The notes under the pieces are model-generated. The model was not told where the DNA came from. It worked only from the letters and a program-made list of their open reading frames with translations, and did no database searches. The position numbers were made by a program, and so were the translations under genes. From assembly GCF_958295425.1 (NCBI RefSeq), contig NC_081143.1, forward strand, positions 25,998,586-26,062,585: a stretch of 64,000 nucleotides of DNA. Reading direction: 5' to 3'. This document shows, one piece after another, positions 1-11,416 of this stretch (position 1 is the first letter of the stretch; the number at the start of each line of letters is the position of its first letter). Source of the DNA: Solea solea. Lineage: Eukaryota > Chordata > Actinopteri > Pleuronectiformes > Soleidae.

Positions 1-608
1 GGAGATGTGTGAGCTTAGAGGACTGATCACATGATTACAGGGTCATTGAATCACAGTTGCGTGATTGTAAGGAAAGAAAATAATTATCTTCTCGTAGACA
101 TGAGTCAGTTGAGCTGTAGTATATTCCCATAATCTCTAAAGTTTCTCTTTTCTGAGTTTATGGAGCACTAAATATCAGACGAAGGCTCTCTCATCACCTA
201 AAAGGGCGAGTTTGGCCGCCTGGTGGACTGTGAAAGTACAGCAGGTAGCCACACGATGTAATAAAAAGTTGCTTCATATGATATGTTCACATTCACATTC
301 AAATCTAGCGTGTGAACCATTAAGTTAGTCTATATTTCATGAACAATTCAAGTCAATATTGAGCAAACTCAACAAGTACATAGAGTAAATTATTAAATAA
401 TTACACCTCATTCTTCATTTAAATGAGTTATCACTGTATCACCAGATGATGTATGCATACGCTTGATATGATATGACATCTATGGAAGATTTGGATTGGC
501 GTATTAAACACCCCTGAGTGCAGCTATTTTAAAAATCGAGAAATGTGTTGTTTCTTTACTTGAGTCTTAAATCAAATGTGAAAATCCAGTGAAAGCAAAG
601 TTTATATA

Positions 609-670
<62 letters not shown>

Positions 671-2834
671 GGTGTCATTGTGCTACTATTTGCAATCTGT
701 TTTAACATCTAAATGACACATTTAGGCAAAACATTTGTCTATTCCAGCTGTAAGGTTAACAAAACACTCCATATAGAATCCCATAGACCATCAAAGTCCT
801 GCACAAAACGGAACTAAAACCATAAAACAAAAACAAAAATAAATTCTTGTAGTAAAGAACAGAGCTGCATATGAGGTGAACTGGTGACTGTGGTGTGACT
901 GTGACCTGTTCATGCTGCAGAGTCTCTCTTGCCTCTGCGCCAACTGGGGATGACTCCAGTCCCTACAAGGTTAATCTGTGCAGCTAATGGTACGTACGAA
1001 CATATCATTAATCTAAAGGGCAATGTGCTGAATGTGAGAAAGATTATGAAGCCCCATGAAACTCATTTGTGGCACTGGGTTGACCTGGAGTAATAAATAA
1101 ACTGTGTAAAATTAGGATAGATGCTTGCACCATTTAGGTGTGGGTGCAAAAACTAATCAACAGCAGTTCTCCATCAAAATTGACTCAAAGCTACAGTTCT
1201 TTCATGGAACGTTTTCCCCCTGCAGTGACATGATGAGAACATGCGTCAAAACATCATTAAAACACATTTAAAATGAATATCAGAATAATGTGAGCATCCT
1301 TTTTTAAGGGACAAATAATTATCTTTTTAATGTGAGTTTCAGTTGAATTTCGTTTTAAAATGAATGATTCATGTGGTCTTCACGTTTGCCAGGAGAAGCT
1401 AATTGGGAAGTAGCCACCAGGGGGCGACTTCGCCGGCTGCAAACAGCAGGCAACTTTAAATGGAGTTTATGGTCTCAGTCTCTAGTTCCAGGTCTCCTTT
1501 AATTAACAGAACATGATGGATTCGCCAATTTTGTGGATAGTTTCCCCAATTAGAGCAAAACGGATAATAAAGCGCAGCACATTTGAGTGATTTTTTGAGT
1601 GAAATTTTAAAACTCAATGCTTCAAAATGGGAGATCAGATTCTTATGGGTGACATCATGACCCGTCTTCCTCCACTTAACTTCTCCACACGACAGTGTTT
1701 CTATCGTGAAAGCACTTCCACAGCATGCCACCCTGCACTTCAACTAGAATTTACTCCCCGGAGCTCCTCTCACTCCTCCTTCTCTCACTTTCTGTTCATT
1801 TACACCAATCTGGGAAAGTGGATCTCGAAATGAGCTCCATCTCAGGACGGAGGGGGAGATCATAAATGTGTTCTTATTTGTGTCCTTCATTGTTGTCATT
1901 CTCTTATTTTGAAATAAACTTTCAATTATTTATTCATCGGGGATATCTTTTCCGTGCACTCTCATACATTAGCACACTGATCGTCACCTTCTCTTCAGGT
2001 ACGAGGTGTCATTTCAGCTGTGAGGGAGTGAGGGCAGAAGGGAGCGTGGGTGAGGAATGAGGAGGGAGAGAAATCACAGGCCTTACCTTCCACCTTTCTC
2101 TATGCTAAAGAGACTATTCTGCCTGGAGCACACCACGCTGCCACCATCATATTTCATCACACGCTTGATGCTTTTCCCTTTTTAAAATCCTGTCAGTCCT
2201 TTTTTCCATCTTTGAAATTGTAATAGATTTGTCATATCTTTCAGGGGACTCTGGTCGTTTTAAGGGGGACAGAGAAGACCCTATACTGAAGCAAGCTGAA
2301 GCAAGAAAGTGGGCATTGGGCCCACTTGGATGGTTTCCAGCAACAAAGTAATTGCAGTCCTATAGACTTGGCCGTAACATAAAATTTAAGGAGGGTGGAT
2401 CTCAAACGTTGTTGTTGCTGCAGACGTAAGTAATTAATCATTCTCAGGTCTGGGTGTCTGTTGCACAGTTTGCTTACCCTGCAAACCCCTGGTACCTCGG
2501 GCTCTCTCCGTCCTCTTGCAGTGCTGCACAAGTCAGTTTCCCAAGAACTGATAATAAAAAAGAATTACGGGTGTGAAATAAGACTTTCCTGGTACCTTAA
2601 AGATCGCGTGTAATCAGTTCCACAAAGTGAGTTACTAATTGTATTTAACGTGTAAAATAGAAATAGAAATAACAGCCCACTGTATTTTATTGACCAGAGA
2701 ACAAGGACAAACTGAAGACTGAACTGAAATACAAGCAAGGACGCTAACAAAGGATGAAACAGGTGGAGAACGCCAGGTGAGGAGGATGAATAATTATACA
2801 GGGAAGCCAAGTGGAAAGGGAACTTGGCTCGTGA
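1..2834. other. gene-free stretch
   Basis: No open frame here shows recognisable protein similarity, and the short frames on both strands lack splice context. Apart from the (AT)n run at 611-662 nothing stands out. Confidence 0.6.
611..662. repeat. (AT)n microsatellite
   Basis: 26 uninterrupted AT units, followed by GTATATAT. Confidence 0.97.
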
Positions 2835-3010
2835 CCAAAGGGTTGCCAGGTCCCCCCCCCCCCCCCAGGTCAAGGGCTGGGGTACCCCTGAGCAAGGTAC
2901 CCAATCCCCATTACTCATTATTAATTGGACACCCTAAATTGACCCAAGCCACAGGGGGGGGGGGGGACCACATCGGGCATACTCCCAAGCCCAGAACATC
3001 AGGAAGGGCA
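2835..3010. repeat. degraded SINE-like fragment with C15 and G13 tracts
   Basis: Contains a 15-base C run (2852-2866) and a 13-base G run (2954-2966) about 90 bp apart. The sequence between them includes GAGCAAGGTACCCAATCCCC and AATTGGACACCCTAAATTGA, which resemble internal parts of teleost tRNA-derived SINEs such as the copy at 61630. The match is partial, so family membership is tentative. Confidence 0.45.
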
Positions 3011-3064
3011 TAAAAAAAATCTCCACCAAATCAAATATGCGGCTCATACACATATACTTTTTTC

Positions 3065-3250
3065 TAAAATGTAAATCAAGTGATCTCAGAGAGATTTCTG
3101 AAACACCTCTGCCCAAAAACCCCACCCATGATGGAAGACTTCAACCAATTACAGGGCATTTCAGAGAGGGAGAGAGAGCGAAGGTGCTTCTTATTGGCCA
3201 TTCTACAAAGTGGTTGCACGTATGCAACCTTTTAGTGGAAAGGCTGAAGT
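3065..3250 (+). repeat. unclassified dispersed repeat, copy 1
   Basis: Shares an ordered series of blocks with 15721-15895: AAATCAAGTGAT, CCCATGATG, ACCAAT..AGGGCATTT, TTCTAC(A/T)AA and TTAGTGGAAAGG versus TTGGTGGAAAGG. The spacing is similar in both. No terminal repeats or coding potential were seen, and the class is not known. Confidence 0.6.
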
Positions 3251-3255
3251 AAAAA

Positions 3256-5214
3256 CAGTGCACAGAGAGAGTCATGAAATAAATGCCAGAACACATGTCA
3301 GAATGGGTGGAGCCTTTCAGAGATGGAGATATTGTCTCGGGTCATGAGTGGTTCATCACACTAACACACACTGTGACAGTGACTGATCATCTTTTACCTC
3401 TCTTTTCTTTCTTCCCTGTCTCTTTTCTTCTCTCTATCTACTGCAGCCGACAGAAGTCAAGGTCCTGAAAAACCCTGAGCAGAGCCGGCTTTTACCATCA
3501 CCTCTATGTAGATGGGAAGCAGCAAAATGGACATGGATTTTTATGAAAATGTCACAGCCGCTCTAAGGTTTCAGCGGGGGGAGAGTGGGATTGACAGAGG
3601 ATGGCAAGGGAAATGACCTCCCATAAAAAAAATCTGTCAGTTAACTTATATTTAAAGTTCATGTTGTGCCCCTCAAACCCTCCGAGGAAAAAAGATACCC
3701 CAATGCCCTCTTTCCTTTACCTTCCAACTAGACATGTTTAGCTTTTACAATTTACCTCCATCTGGGAAGATAACTTTTATAGAATTGACATCAAACACCT
3801 AAAACTAACAATGGAGACCATTAACTACTCAGGAAACTGTTTACTGATATTGCAAATCAAGTTAGAAGTAGGCTCATTTACCCATTTACCCAACTGCTAC
3901 TGTTCTACGTCTATAGACTTCCCCTTTCAAACCACAAGGCTACGTCTATTGATTAAATACAGCCTATTTCCTCTACTTTGCTTCTTTGTCTGTGTGCTGC
4001 CACCTTCTTATTGAGAAGTTACTAAAGCACATTTTGTCAGCCTCTGTTGATTCAGCATGCACAAACTATGTGTTTGCACACTTCCCCTTCCCAAAACAGA
4101 CATCCAACGGGACATCATCATCCTCTCCCTTCAATCCTTTTCGCCTCTGATATCTTAAAAGACCTTTTTTTGTTTTCAAGGAAGCAGCCTTGACTTAATG
4201 CCGAGATTCCATCCTCCTAAGTTATTTTCTTGTTTCACCTGTTCCATGAAGCAATAGCTCATTCCATTTTTCTGTCTGCTGATCCTTTGTTGCTACCTCT
4301 TCATTTCTACTTCCCCATTGTTCCCTTAGCCTCCAAAAAGAATCACACCTGGAGCTTGTTTTTTTTTTGTTGTATTTGATCTAAAAAAAACAACATCTGG
4401 ACTCTTTTGAAGTTTAGTATGTTTAGTATTTCAGCGAAGGCTGGTAAACAAAAGTTTCAGGAATTTTCTTGCAGTTAATTCACAAGGTTACGGTTTTGAA
4501 GTCACTGGGGTGTCAGCTGAAATGGATTCCTCTCATCCAGAAACTAGGATCGAAACGAGCAATAAATCAAAGAGGCATAGCGGCTTGTTGGTTCATAAAT
4601 ATTATCCAAAGGCTCATTTATACTTTGTGTACACGCATACTGAAACAAACAGGGCCTTCTTCTCCCTCTGCACTCATGTTGCCTATATTTATGCACGTCC
4701 TCTGAAAGCTTACAGATACAGACCAAACTGAACTAGAGCAGCGCCACTGTAAATTGTGGAGCAGCAGTCACAACCACAAATCAGATGAACCGTAGGTCAC
4801 CTGGATGAAGCTTTAACAATGTCAGAACTCTTTTATGGAGTGACTTTGGAAGTTTGGATAGAACTAAATGAAGTGGCTGCTTCTCTTGTGTTTTTATCTC
4901 CTCCACCATCACCATCACCACAATTGTTGAGTAAATGAGCTCCATTTCCCTCAAACCAAGGTACTATTATTATTGGTGGAACAGTTTTCCATCACTTTTT
5001 AAAAGTGGCTTCGTGGAGAGACCCATTATCCTCATTTGTACAGCCTGACCCTGCCCACGACATTTTCTCGTGGGGGGCATCTGGATCGGGTACCACTCAA
5101 ACCTTTAGACTTGGTCAAATGACATCATGACTAGTTCTCAACCTTCCATAAGCATCCTTTACTATAATCCACTTCATAATCCCTGTGTTTGTTTCATTCT
5201 GGACACCTGATTAG
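3256..5214. other. gene-free stretch
   Basis: Short unsupported open frames only. Several T-rich and A-rich runs (for example 4361-4390). No RNA gene or mobile element recognised. Confidence 0.55.
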
Positions 5215-5470
5215 ATGGATCTTCGGCTGCCCTATATGCAAGACTTGGGGTTGAGGACGTCGCTTCAGTGCTACGGTCGTGCCGACTCCGGTGGTACACC
5301 ATCACCAAATTGCAGACCGAGAGACCGAGGACAACCTGGATGGAGTGTGTCAAGAGGGACATCAAAGTGTGCGGCCTCACCAGCATTGACCCACTGGACA
5401 GAGCCGCCTGGAAACATGGTGGGAAGACTACCCGACTGCTCCCTACCCCTGTGGCAGGGCAGTATAATCT
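5215..5470 (+). mobile_element. non-LTR retrotransposon relic (C-terminal end of reverse transcriptase ORF)
   Basis: The frame starting at 5268 reads LRSCRLRWYTITKLQTERPR and then TTWMECVKRDIKVCGLTSID and PLDRAAWKHG. This fits the widespread LINE C-terminal pattern RLRWxGH...GRPRxTWxDxVxxDLxxxGL...A.DRxxWR. Only the last 60-70 residues survive, and the expected GH after RLRW is replaced by TI. The catalytic part is absent, so this is a 5'-truncated dead copy. The exact clade cannot be set from so short a piece. Confidence 0.75.
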
Positions 5471-6039
5471 AATACTAAATACTACTACTACACCTATCTA
5501 TCTCTATCCACCTGTCCCACACTGTTTTACTCACTATCTACCTTACTCCAATCTTCACGATCCTTGTGTCTGCAATTCTCTAGCACCACAGATGTAGTAA
5601 CTGGTAGAGTTTGCTGAAAATAAGGTGAGACAATCAAGTTATGGGAGTGGGACTGGCATAATCTGGCGACATTCAACGGCATCGCCCTAGTAAAAGCTTG
5701 CCTGTGAGTGTGTACTTGTATACGACATGCTCGACACACTCCTTTTGCTATCCCCTCCTCTCTTAGCTAAGAACATGAGTCTTGGGAGCTCAGCGTTCTC
5801 CCTCTGAGTTCACGCTAAAAGGTTTTATTGAGCTTTTATACAGCCACAAAGTAACACTGGGCTTTGTGAAGCAAATTAATCTTTGTTTTAAGCGATGCAG
5901 GGGCCACTGACCGCATCGTCTGGACGTAAGAGCATTCTGGGGTAAACTGAGGCCAATGAGAGAAGCTTGGAGAAATAACACTTGATTCTGGATAAAACTC
6001 TGGAGGAGAGTTAAACTGACAGGTGTATTGTATTCCACT

Positions 6040-6260
6040 TTTAATCAGATGGTTTAAATACATGGGAGACCTCCCAGTACAGTATATTGCTTTGTGTTTA
6101 ATCAGGCAGGTTTATACGTTGGAGGGTTGGGGATAAAGAGACAGTTGCCAATTTAATCAGGCTGCTTTTCACATAATATGAGTTCAGGAGCTGACAGATG
6201 TAAACCATCAGCTGTTTAATGAGGGGGCTTTCACATGAGAGCTCCATGCAAATAAAAAAG
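6040..6260. promoter_or_regulatory. candidate regulatory block with three TTTAATCAG motifs and an octamer
   Basis: TTTAATCAG occurs at 6040, 6097 and 6152, at spacings of 57 and 55 bp. The first two copies also share a downstream GGTTTA..ATAC..GGAG. A perfect POU octamer ATGCAAAT lies near 6246. No coding potential. Either a decayed tandem duplication or a homeodomain-type enhancer; function is inference only. Confidence 0.3.
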
Positions 6261-6377
6261 CTTCGGCAGTGCTGCGAAGTTTGTCACTGACACGCAGCCT
6301 TGTTCATTCTGATGATCAAGTTTTAGAGGCTATATTTTCTGGAAACAAAATGTCCAAATTAGCTGTCAAGTAACCAT

Positions 6378-6562
6378 GGCCATACGGTGGTGCAATGGGT
6401 AGCATTGACTGTCACTGTTTTGGATCACGTTTGGATCACCTGTACCGCCTCTAGGTGTTTCAGCTGATGTGATAGGGTCACCATACATAGACCAACAGTC
6501 CTTCCTGGTGACCTGTCCGGGGTGTACCCTTCTGCCCTATGTCAGCTATGTCAAAGTAAGGA
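6378..6562 (+). repeat. degraded tRNA-headed SINE copy
   Basis: Begins CATACGGTGGTGCAATGGGT and later has GACCTGTCCGGGGTGTACCC, matching the start and the 3' third of the full SINE at 61630-62010. The middle is heavily diverged. Confidence 0.65.
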
Positions 6563-9391
6563 TGCTCTGATGATACTGCATGGAAAACAGATTCCAAAAA
6601 TACCAGATTCAATCTGGGAAGGATGTCCAAGGCTGGCGTGACAGGTCATTCTTGAATCAATCATTGGGTTTCCATCCAACTTTTAAGAACTTTGAAGCAT
6701 TTATGATTATTTGATTGAGGTAAATATGAAACTGTAATTGCATTATTTAGGATGGTGACCACACTGTATGAAATACCACAGCCCAGGAAAGGAGGCAAAT
6801 ATTATCTATGGCATATCTCCATATACCTGGGCGCTCAGGTGATCAGATCATTGTCTAGTCATTATTGGAAACTTATGCGACATGATGAGACTTTTACAAA
6901 CATTAAGAAACCAAACTATTTTTCTATCCAATTAGTGCTTTTTCATTTTGTTCTATAGGCTTGATACTCCTGCCGAGGCGGCAGGGGAAACTTTTCTGCA
7001 ACAGTAATCATCACTAATGTAATCGTTTTTTATGTTTTATTTTCCATTTTTATGCCAATTCTCAGTCAATCCACCTCTGCATACATTTGAGTTAATGCAA
7101 CTTTGATGTGTTTATATTCAATATCTGTATATTTTCAGGCATGTGACAAGAACGTGATGTCTAGTGTGTCTCCTGGTGGTTGCTGCAGAGCTCACTTCCA
7201 TTGTATCTCCACTCCCATTTCATTTCATATGACAGCTGCTGGTGTCGGAAGGTTCATTAAGTTCTCAGATGTGTGTACGCCTGCGGGTATACACGCGCCA
7301 CACGTGTACACGGGTATGTGTGTACGGGCGTGCTTTTCTCCACCCGCCTGCACTTTCTCTCCCATGGTGTCAGAAGGCAATTAATGGAAGCCTGTGTTCT
7401 TATCTGCTACCTAGCAACCATGACTGTTCCACCCATCGCCCCCCGGCAACCACCACTGCTCCCTGTAATCGATTGCTTGGAAATGTGGGACCACGTATAT
7501 GGCATGGCATCACACTGAAGCAATGACCCGCAGGGCTATGAGGGACAGAGGAGTAAAAGAGGAAAAATGTATATATCTTTGGTATAATTATATGATGTTG
7601 TGGTATTTTAGCTCCATTAAGACTATAAGAATAGATATTTCTGGTAAAATGTTCATGGTAAATGTCAGGTTTGGGAGTCACTGCCTCAGAGAAAACAATG
7701 AGGCTCTGCTTTTCCAATTCTCAACAACTGCATTTTAAAACCGAGGAGAGTGCATTTAATGAATGAATAAAATGAAATTTTATTGGTAAAGATGAGCAGA
7801 GGCACAGTAGTGCATTGAAAAAGCTGTGCGTCGAGTGAATAAAGAGACTGTTATAAGCCTTTATATCTTAACTAAATTGATCCCGAGACAAGATCTGTCG
7901 GACTCAGCTCAACCGATGACAGTGATTGATTGATCACACTGTACATTCAATAACCATTTCCTAACAGATTTCCTGGGGGAAACCCCGAACCACCATATGG
8001 GGGTAAAAATCTATTACAGTTCTTAATCAAAATCTCTTTGCTCCTCTGCAATCATATTTATTGCTGCTTCCAATTATTGCAAGAAATGTCTACCAGCAGT
8101 CAAAACGTGATTCTGGCAGAGGCAGAGTGATATAAAGGAAGATGAGCAAGACAATGAGGAAACAGAGAATGGAGAAGGAAAAACACCGACTCACATTTAT
8201 CGAGCAAATCTGAGCATAACGAGCCCCTGGAATGACACAGATGCACAAAATCCAACACACACCGCACAGGGATGTCACAACAACCTAAATCCTAATATAC
8301 ATATAGCTGCCGCCTGCTTTCATTCTCTCGCCCCAAGGAACAGGCAAAGGCATTAAAGCATTTCCCTGGGATCATGTTCTGGAGTTCAGTTCAGTTGTTA
8401 TTTAAGCGGTGCTTATGGAACGAGGGGTGGCAACGCTGCTGTTTTTCTCCACTATTGTTAATATTTAAATGCATCGCGCCTCATTCTGCTTGGACTAAAT
8501 GACACCGGTGTTGCCACACAATTGGATAACATTCAGTCAGTTTTGTTGGGATGTTTTGGAAGTTTTCAACACAGCGATGTCCCTGTTGTTGCACTGATTG
8601 AATCTATGCCGCAGACATGTGCACTGAATTGATGATGCACCATTGCTTTGTTTATTTAGTAGCCCGTTCTGTCTTTTGTGCAGAAACAAAATGAACCTAC
8701 ATAGGAAACTCTCATGATTTGGTTAAAGTACAGGGGCGGTAGAGACTGATCACAGAGACTCCCGGATACATGGAGCTGCAATGAAATATAAATATGTCAT
8801 TAAATGAATATCATGGACTTGCCTTTGCTTCACTTTTTGATGAGGAGAAGGAAAAGCTTGTAACGAAGGAAGGTTAGGGGTTCATGATTCATAGAAAAAG
8901 AGAATCAGTGTTTTGAAATAGCTTACCACCATCGGATTGATAATGAATGGATTGATTTAGAATTTTACAGTTCCTCAAAATAAGATAACACTGACGTTTA
9001 TTTTATGTAAATATTTGCCATTGACCCAAAATTGAACATTTTATGCGGTGGAAAAAGGCGACAGGATGTGTAAATATCTGTTTGACCTGACCTTTGTTAT
9101 CGTCATGGTTACATGTATTTATCTGTCTTCTGCCACCCTATATGGCATTCAACTGTACAGGTACATTGTCTTAAAAATCAAAACTTTGAATCATAAGAAG
9201 CTGTTTTCAATTGGTGATTATTAGTATTAGGTTACCTGTATATAGGATAATTGCAAAAGCATTTAAGATAAATATATACTAAAACCTGAAATGAAGTGCT
9301 CCCTTATGCCACGGTGCGACCGTACATATGAAAATGGACGTAGTCTTCCAGTTTGAAAAAAAGAAACCCAGGAAGTACAGTATTAGCCACC
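6563..9391. other. gene-free stretch
   Basis: No supported gene, RNA or element. A moderately CpG-rich alternating purine-pyrimidine patch lies near 7265-7330. Confidence 0.5.
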
Positions 9392-9412
9392 GGGGGGGGG
9401 GGGGGGGGGGGG
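9392..9412. repeat. G21 homopolymer
   Basis: 21 consecutive guanines, a potential G-quadruplex former on the plus strand and a likely site of length errors. Confidence 0.95.
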
Positions 9413-10779
9413 ATGACTCCATTATACAAAAATTAGCTTCTATTTCTCATTCAATTTATAACATCAGTAAACATTTTCCTGTGGAGTTAACGGTCTCACT
9501 CGCTAGTTTCTGGCCTTCTTCAATTCCTTTATTTATGTTTTTTATTTAAAAGGAGGGAAGGGGGGGATTGAGAGTAAGCGCTCTTTTTCAAGGTCACACT
9601 GCAAGATTGAATAGTTAACAAAACAGCAACGCAAAAATATTGCAGGTAGACACGACACAGTCAACAAAAGCATGCATACATTCACATTCACTTTCACGTT
9701 GCTCCAAGGCTGCTAGAAGGTGTTTGAATTGAGAAATAAGAAATCAGCTTGTTCAATTCTGCAGGTTTTTTGCAGGAGCAGGTCATCGTGTGACTCAGAC
9801 ACTCATGGGAAGTTAATCTGTGGGTAATTAGACCAAACAGATTGCCGGTAATTTGCCTATAACTTAATTTACAGTGCAATGACGTGTCTTATGGCAATAG
9901 TGATGAAACTGAATGAAGTGGATTTAGTGTGCAGACTGTGGAATGCCTATAAATAATGTCATTATAATCGAATAGTCTTCTTCAATAGAACATTTTTCCA
10001 ATTTTGTAAATTATTAAAGGGATTTTCCATTGAGAGGAAACTGAGTGGACACCAGTGAGATTGACAGCCGGTATCGTCCGATAACTGCCTGCTTGCAGGT
10101 GACGTCAAATCACAAATTTCGAGTCTTCAAAGACAGCAAACAAACGGTGATGGAATCACTTTAGCGCAACGGTCCAAAACTTAAAGTAGAGTTACTTAAC
10201 CCACCTCTATGTGAGGTCATACAACACTTACTCTGCCTCTTTATAATGCACTAGTGGTCAGAGTGAACGCTAACCTGCTGTGTTAATGGTAATCGGGGCA
10301 GGAAGCGTGTCAGAAGTGGAAGAATTGAAGGAAGTTTAGAGGAAGAAGCTAATGCACTCAACCGGGAGAACGAAGAGATGACAGAGATGTCGCTGTGTGT
10401 GTGTGTGACTATGTTCTGCATGCATGAGTAGGCATGTACTGTAACTGTCGTGGCGAACCGCATGTGTGCACAATGGTGTGACATGAAATCCATGTGTTTG
10501 GCTGATTGTTCGAATTTCCGAGTGTGAACGTGCAAATTATGAGTGCAATTACAACCTCCACTTGTGTGACGGAGCATGAGCGCAAGCGAGAGACAGAGAG
10601 GGAGGTGTGTGTGTCTGTGTGTGAGAAAGAGAGAGTGTGAGTGACAGCGAGTGAGTGAAAAAGCACAGCCTCATTGTAGAATCTTGAAGACTGAGAGGCA
10701 GATTAATTAAAAAAGCTTTAGATACCCAGTCTCAGCCGTCACTCCCCCGACAGAACAGAGCTTCATAGCAAAATCCCTA
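9413..10779. other. gene-free stretch
   Basis: A perfect CRE palindrome TGACGTCA lies at 10100-10107. Imperfect TG/AG-rich sequence runs 10390-10650. Nothing else recognised. Confidence 0.5.
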
Positions 10780-10780
10780 C

Positions 10781-11052
10781 CACACACACACACACACATA
10801 AAGGTTTGTGCTGCTATAAGGACTCCCATTGACTTCCATTCAACAAAGCCTTATCCTAAATCTTAACCACAACCACTTAAAGCCAAACCCTGACCTTAAC
10901 CTAACCTTAAAATGAACCAGTTTGTCAGAAATGAGGTTCTGCCTCTTTAGGACCAAGTTTTTTTGTCTCCATGAGGACTACTGGTCCTGACAAGGTCAGT
11001 GTTAATGCCGAAAGGTCCAGAAAGAGCTAACACACACACACACACACACACA
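10781..11052. repeat. dispersed repeat flanked by (CA)n runs
   Basis: (CA)9 at 10781-10798 and (CA)11 at 11031-11052 bound a segment with GACTCCCATTGACTTCCATT, TTAACCTAACCTTAAAA and TCTCCATGAGGACTACTGGT. I recognise this arrangement as a common teleost dispersed repeat (dataless memory, no family name claimed). Confidence 0.6.
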
Positions 11053-11377
11053 CCACTCTGTCTCATGTTGAGGATGCACTCAAGCAGAGCAGTGTTGCCA
11101 GACAGCGCAAGGTTGTTTGAAAGCAGATAAAATGCACACACATGCATACTATCTTACACACACACACTCACACACTAACACATATGCAATGGATGATACA
11201 ATTCCCACAGCAGAGCCAGTTCAATCTTCCAAAAGGACACACTCAGACTGTCCTGCGGTTTTTTTCTGTCTCTCCGTAAGAGGGACTGAGAAACAAGGTC
11301 CTTGAAAAGGCCAGTGGTGACAGCAGCTTCCCTGTGTGTGACAGGCATATTATCAGCTCCTCAGCACACCTCTCACG

Positions 11378-11380
<3 letters not shown>

Positions 11381-11414
<34 letters not shown>
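11381..11414. repeat. (TG)17 microsatellite
   Basis: 34 nt of uninterrupted TG. Confidence 0.97.
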
Positions 11415-11416
<2 letters not shown>

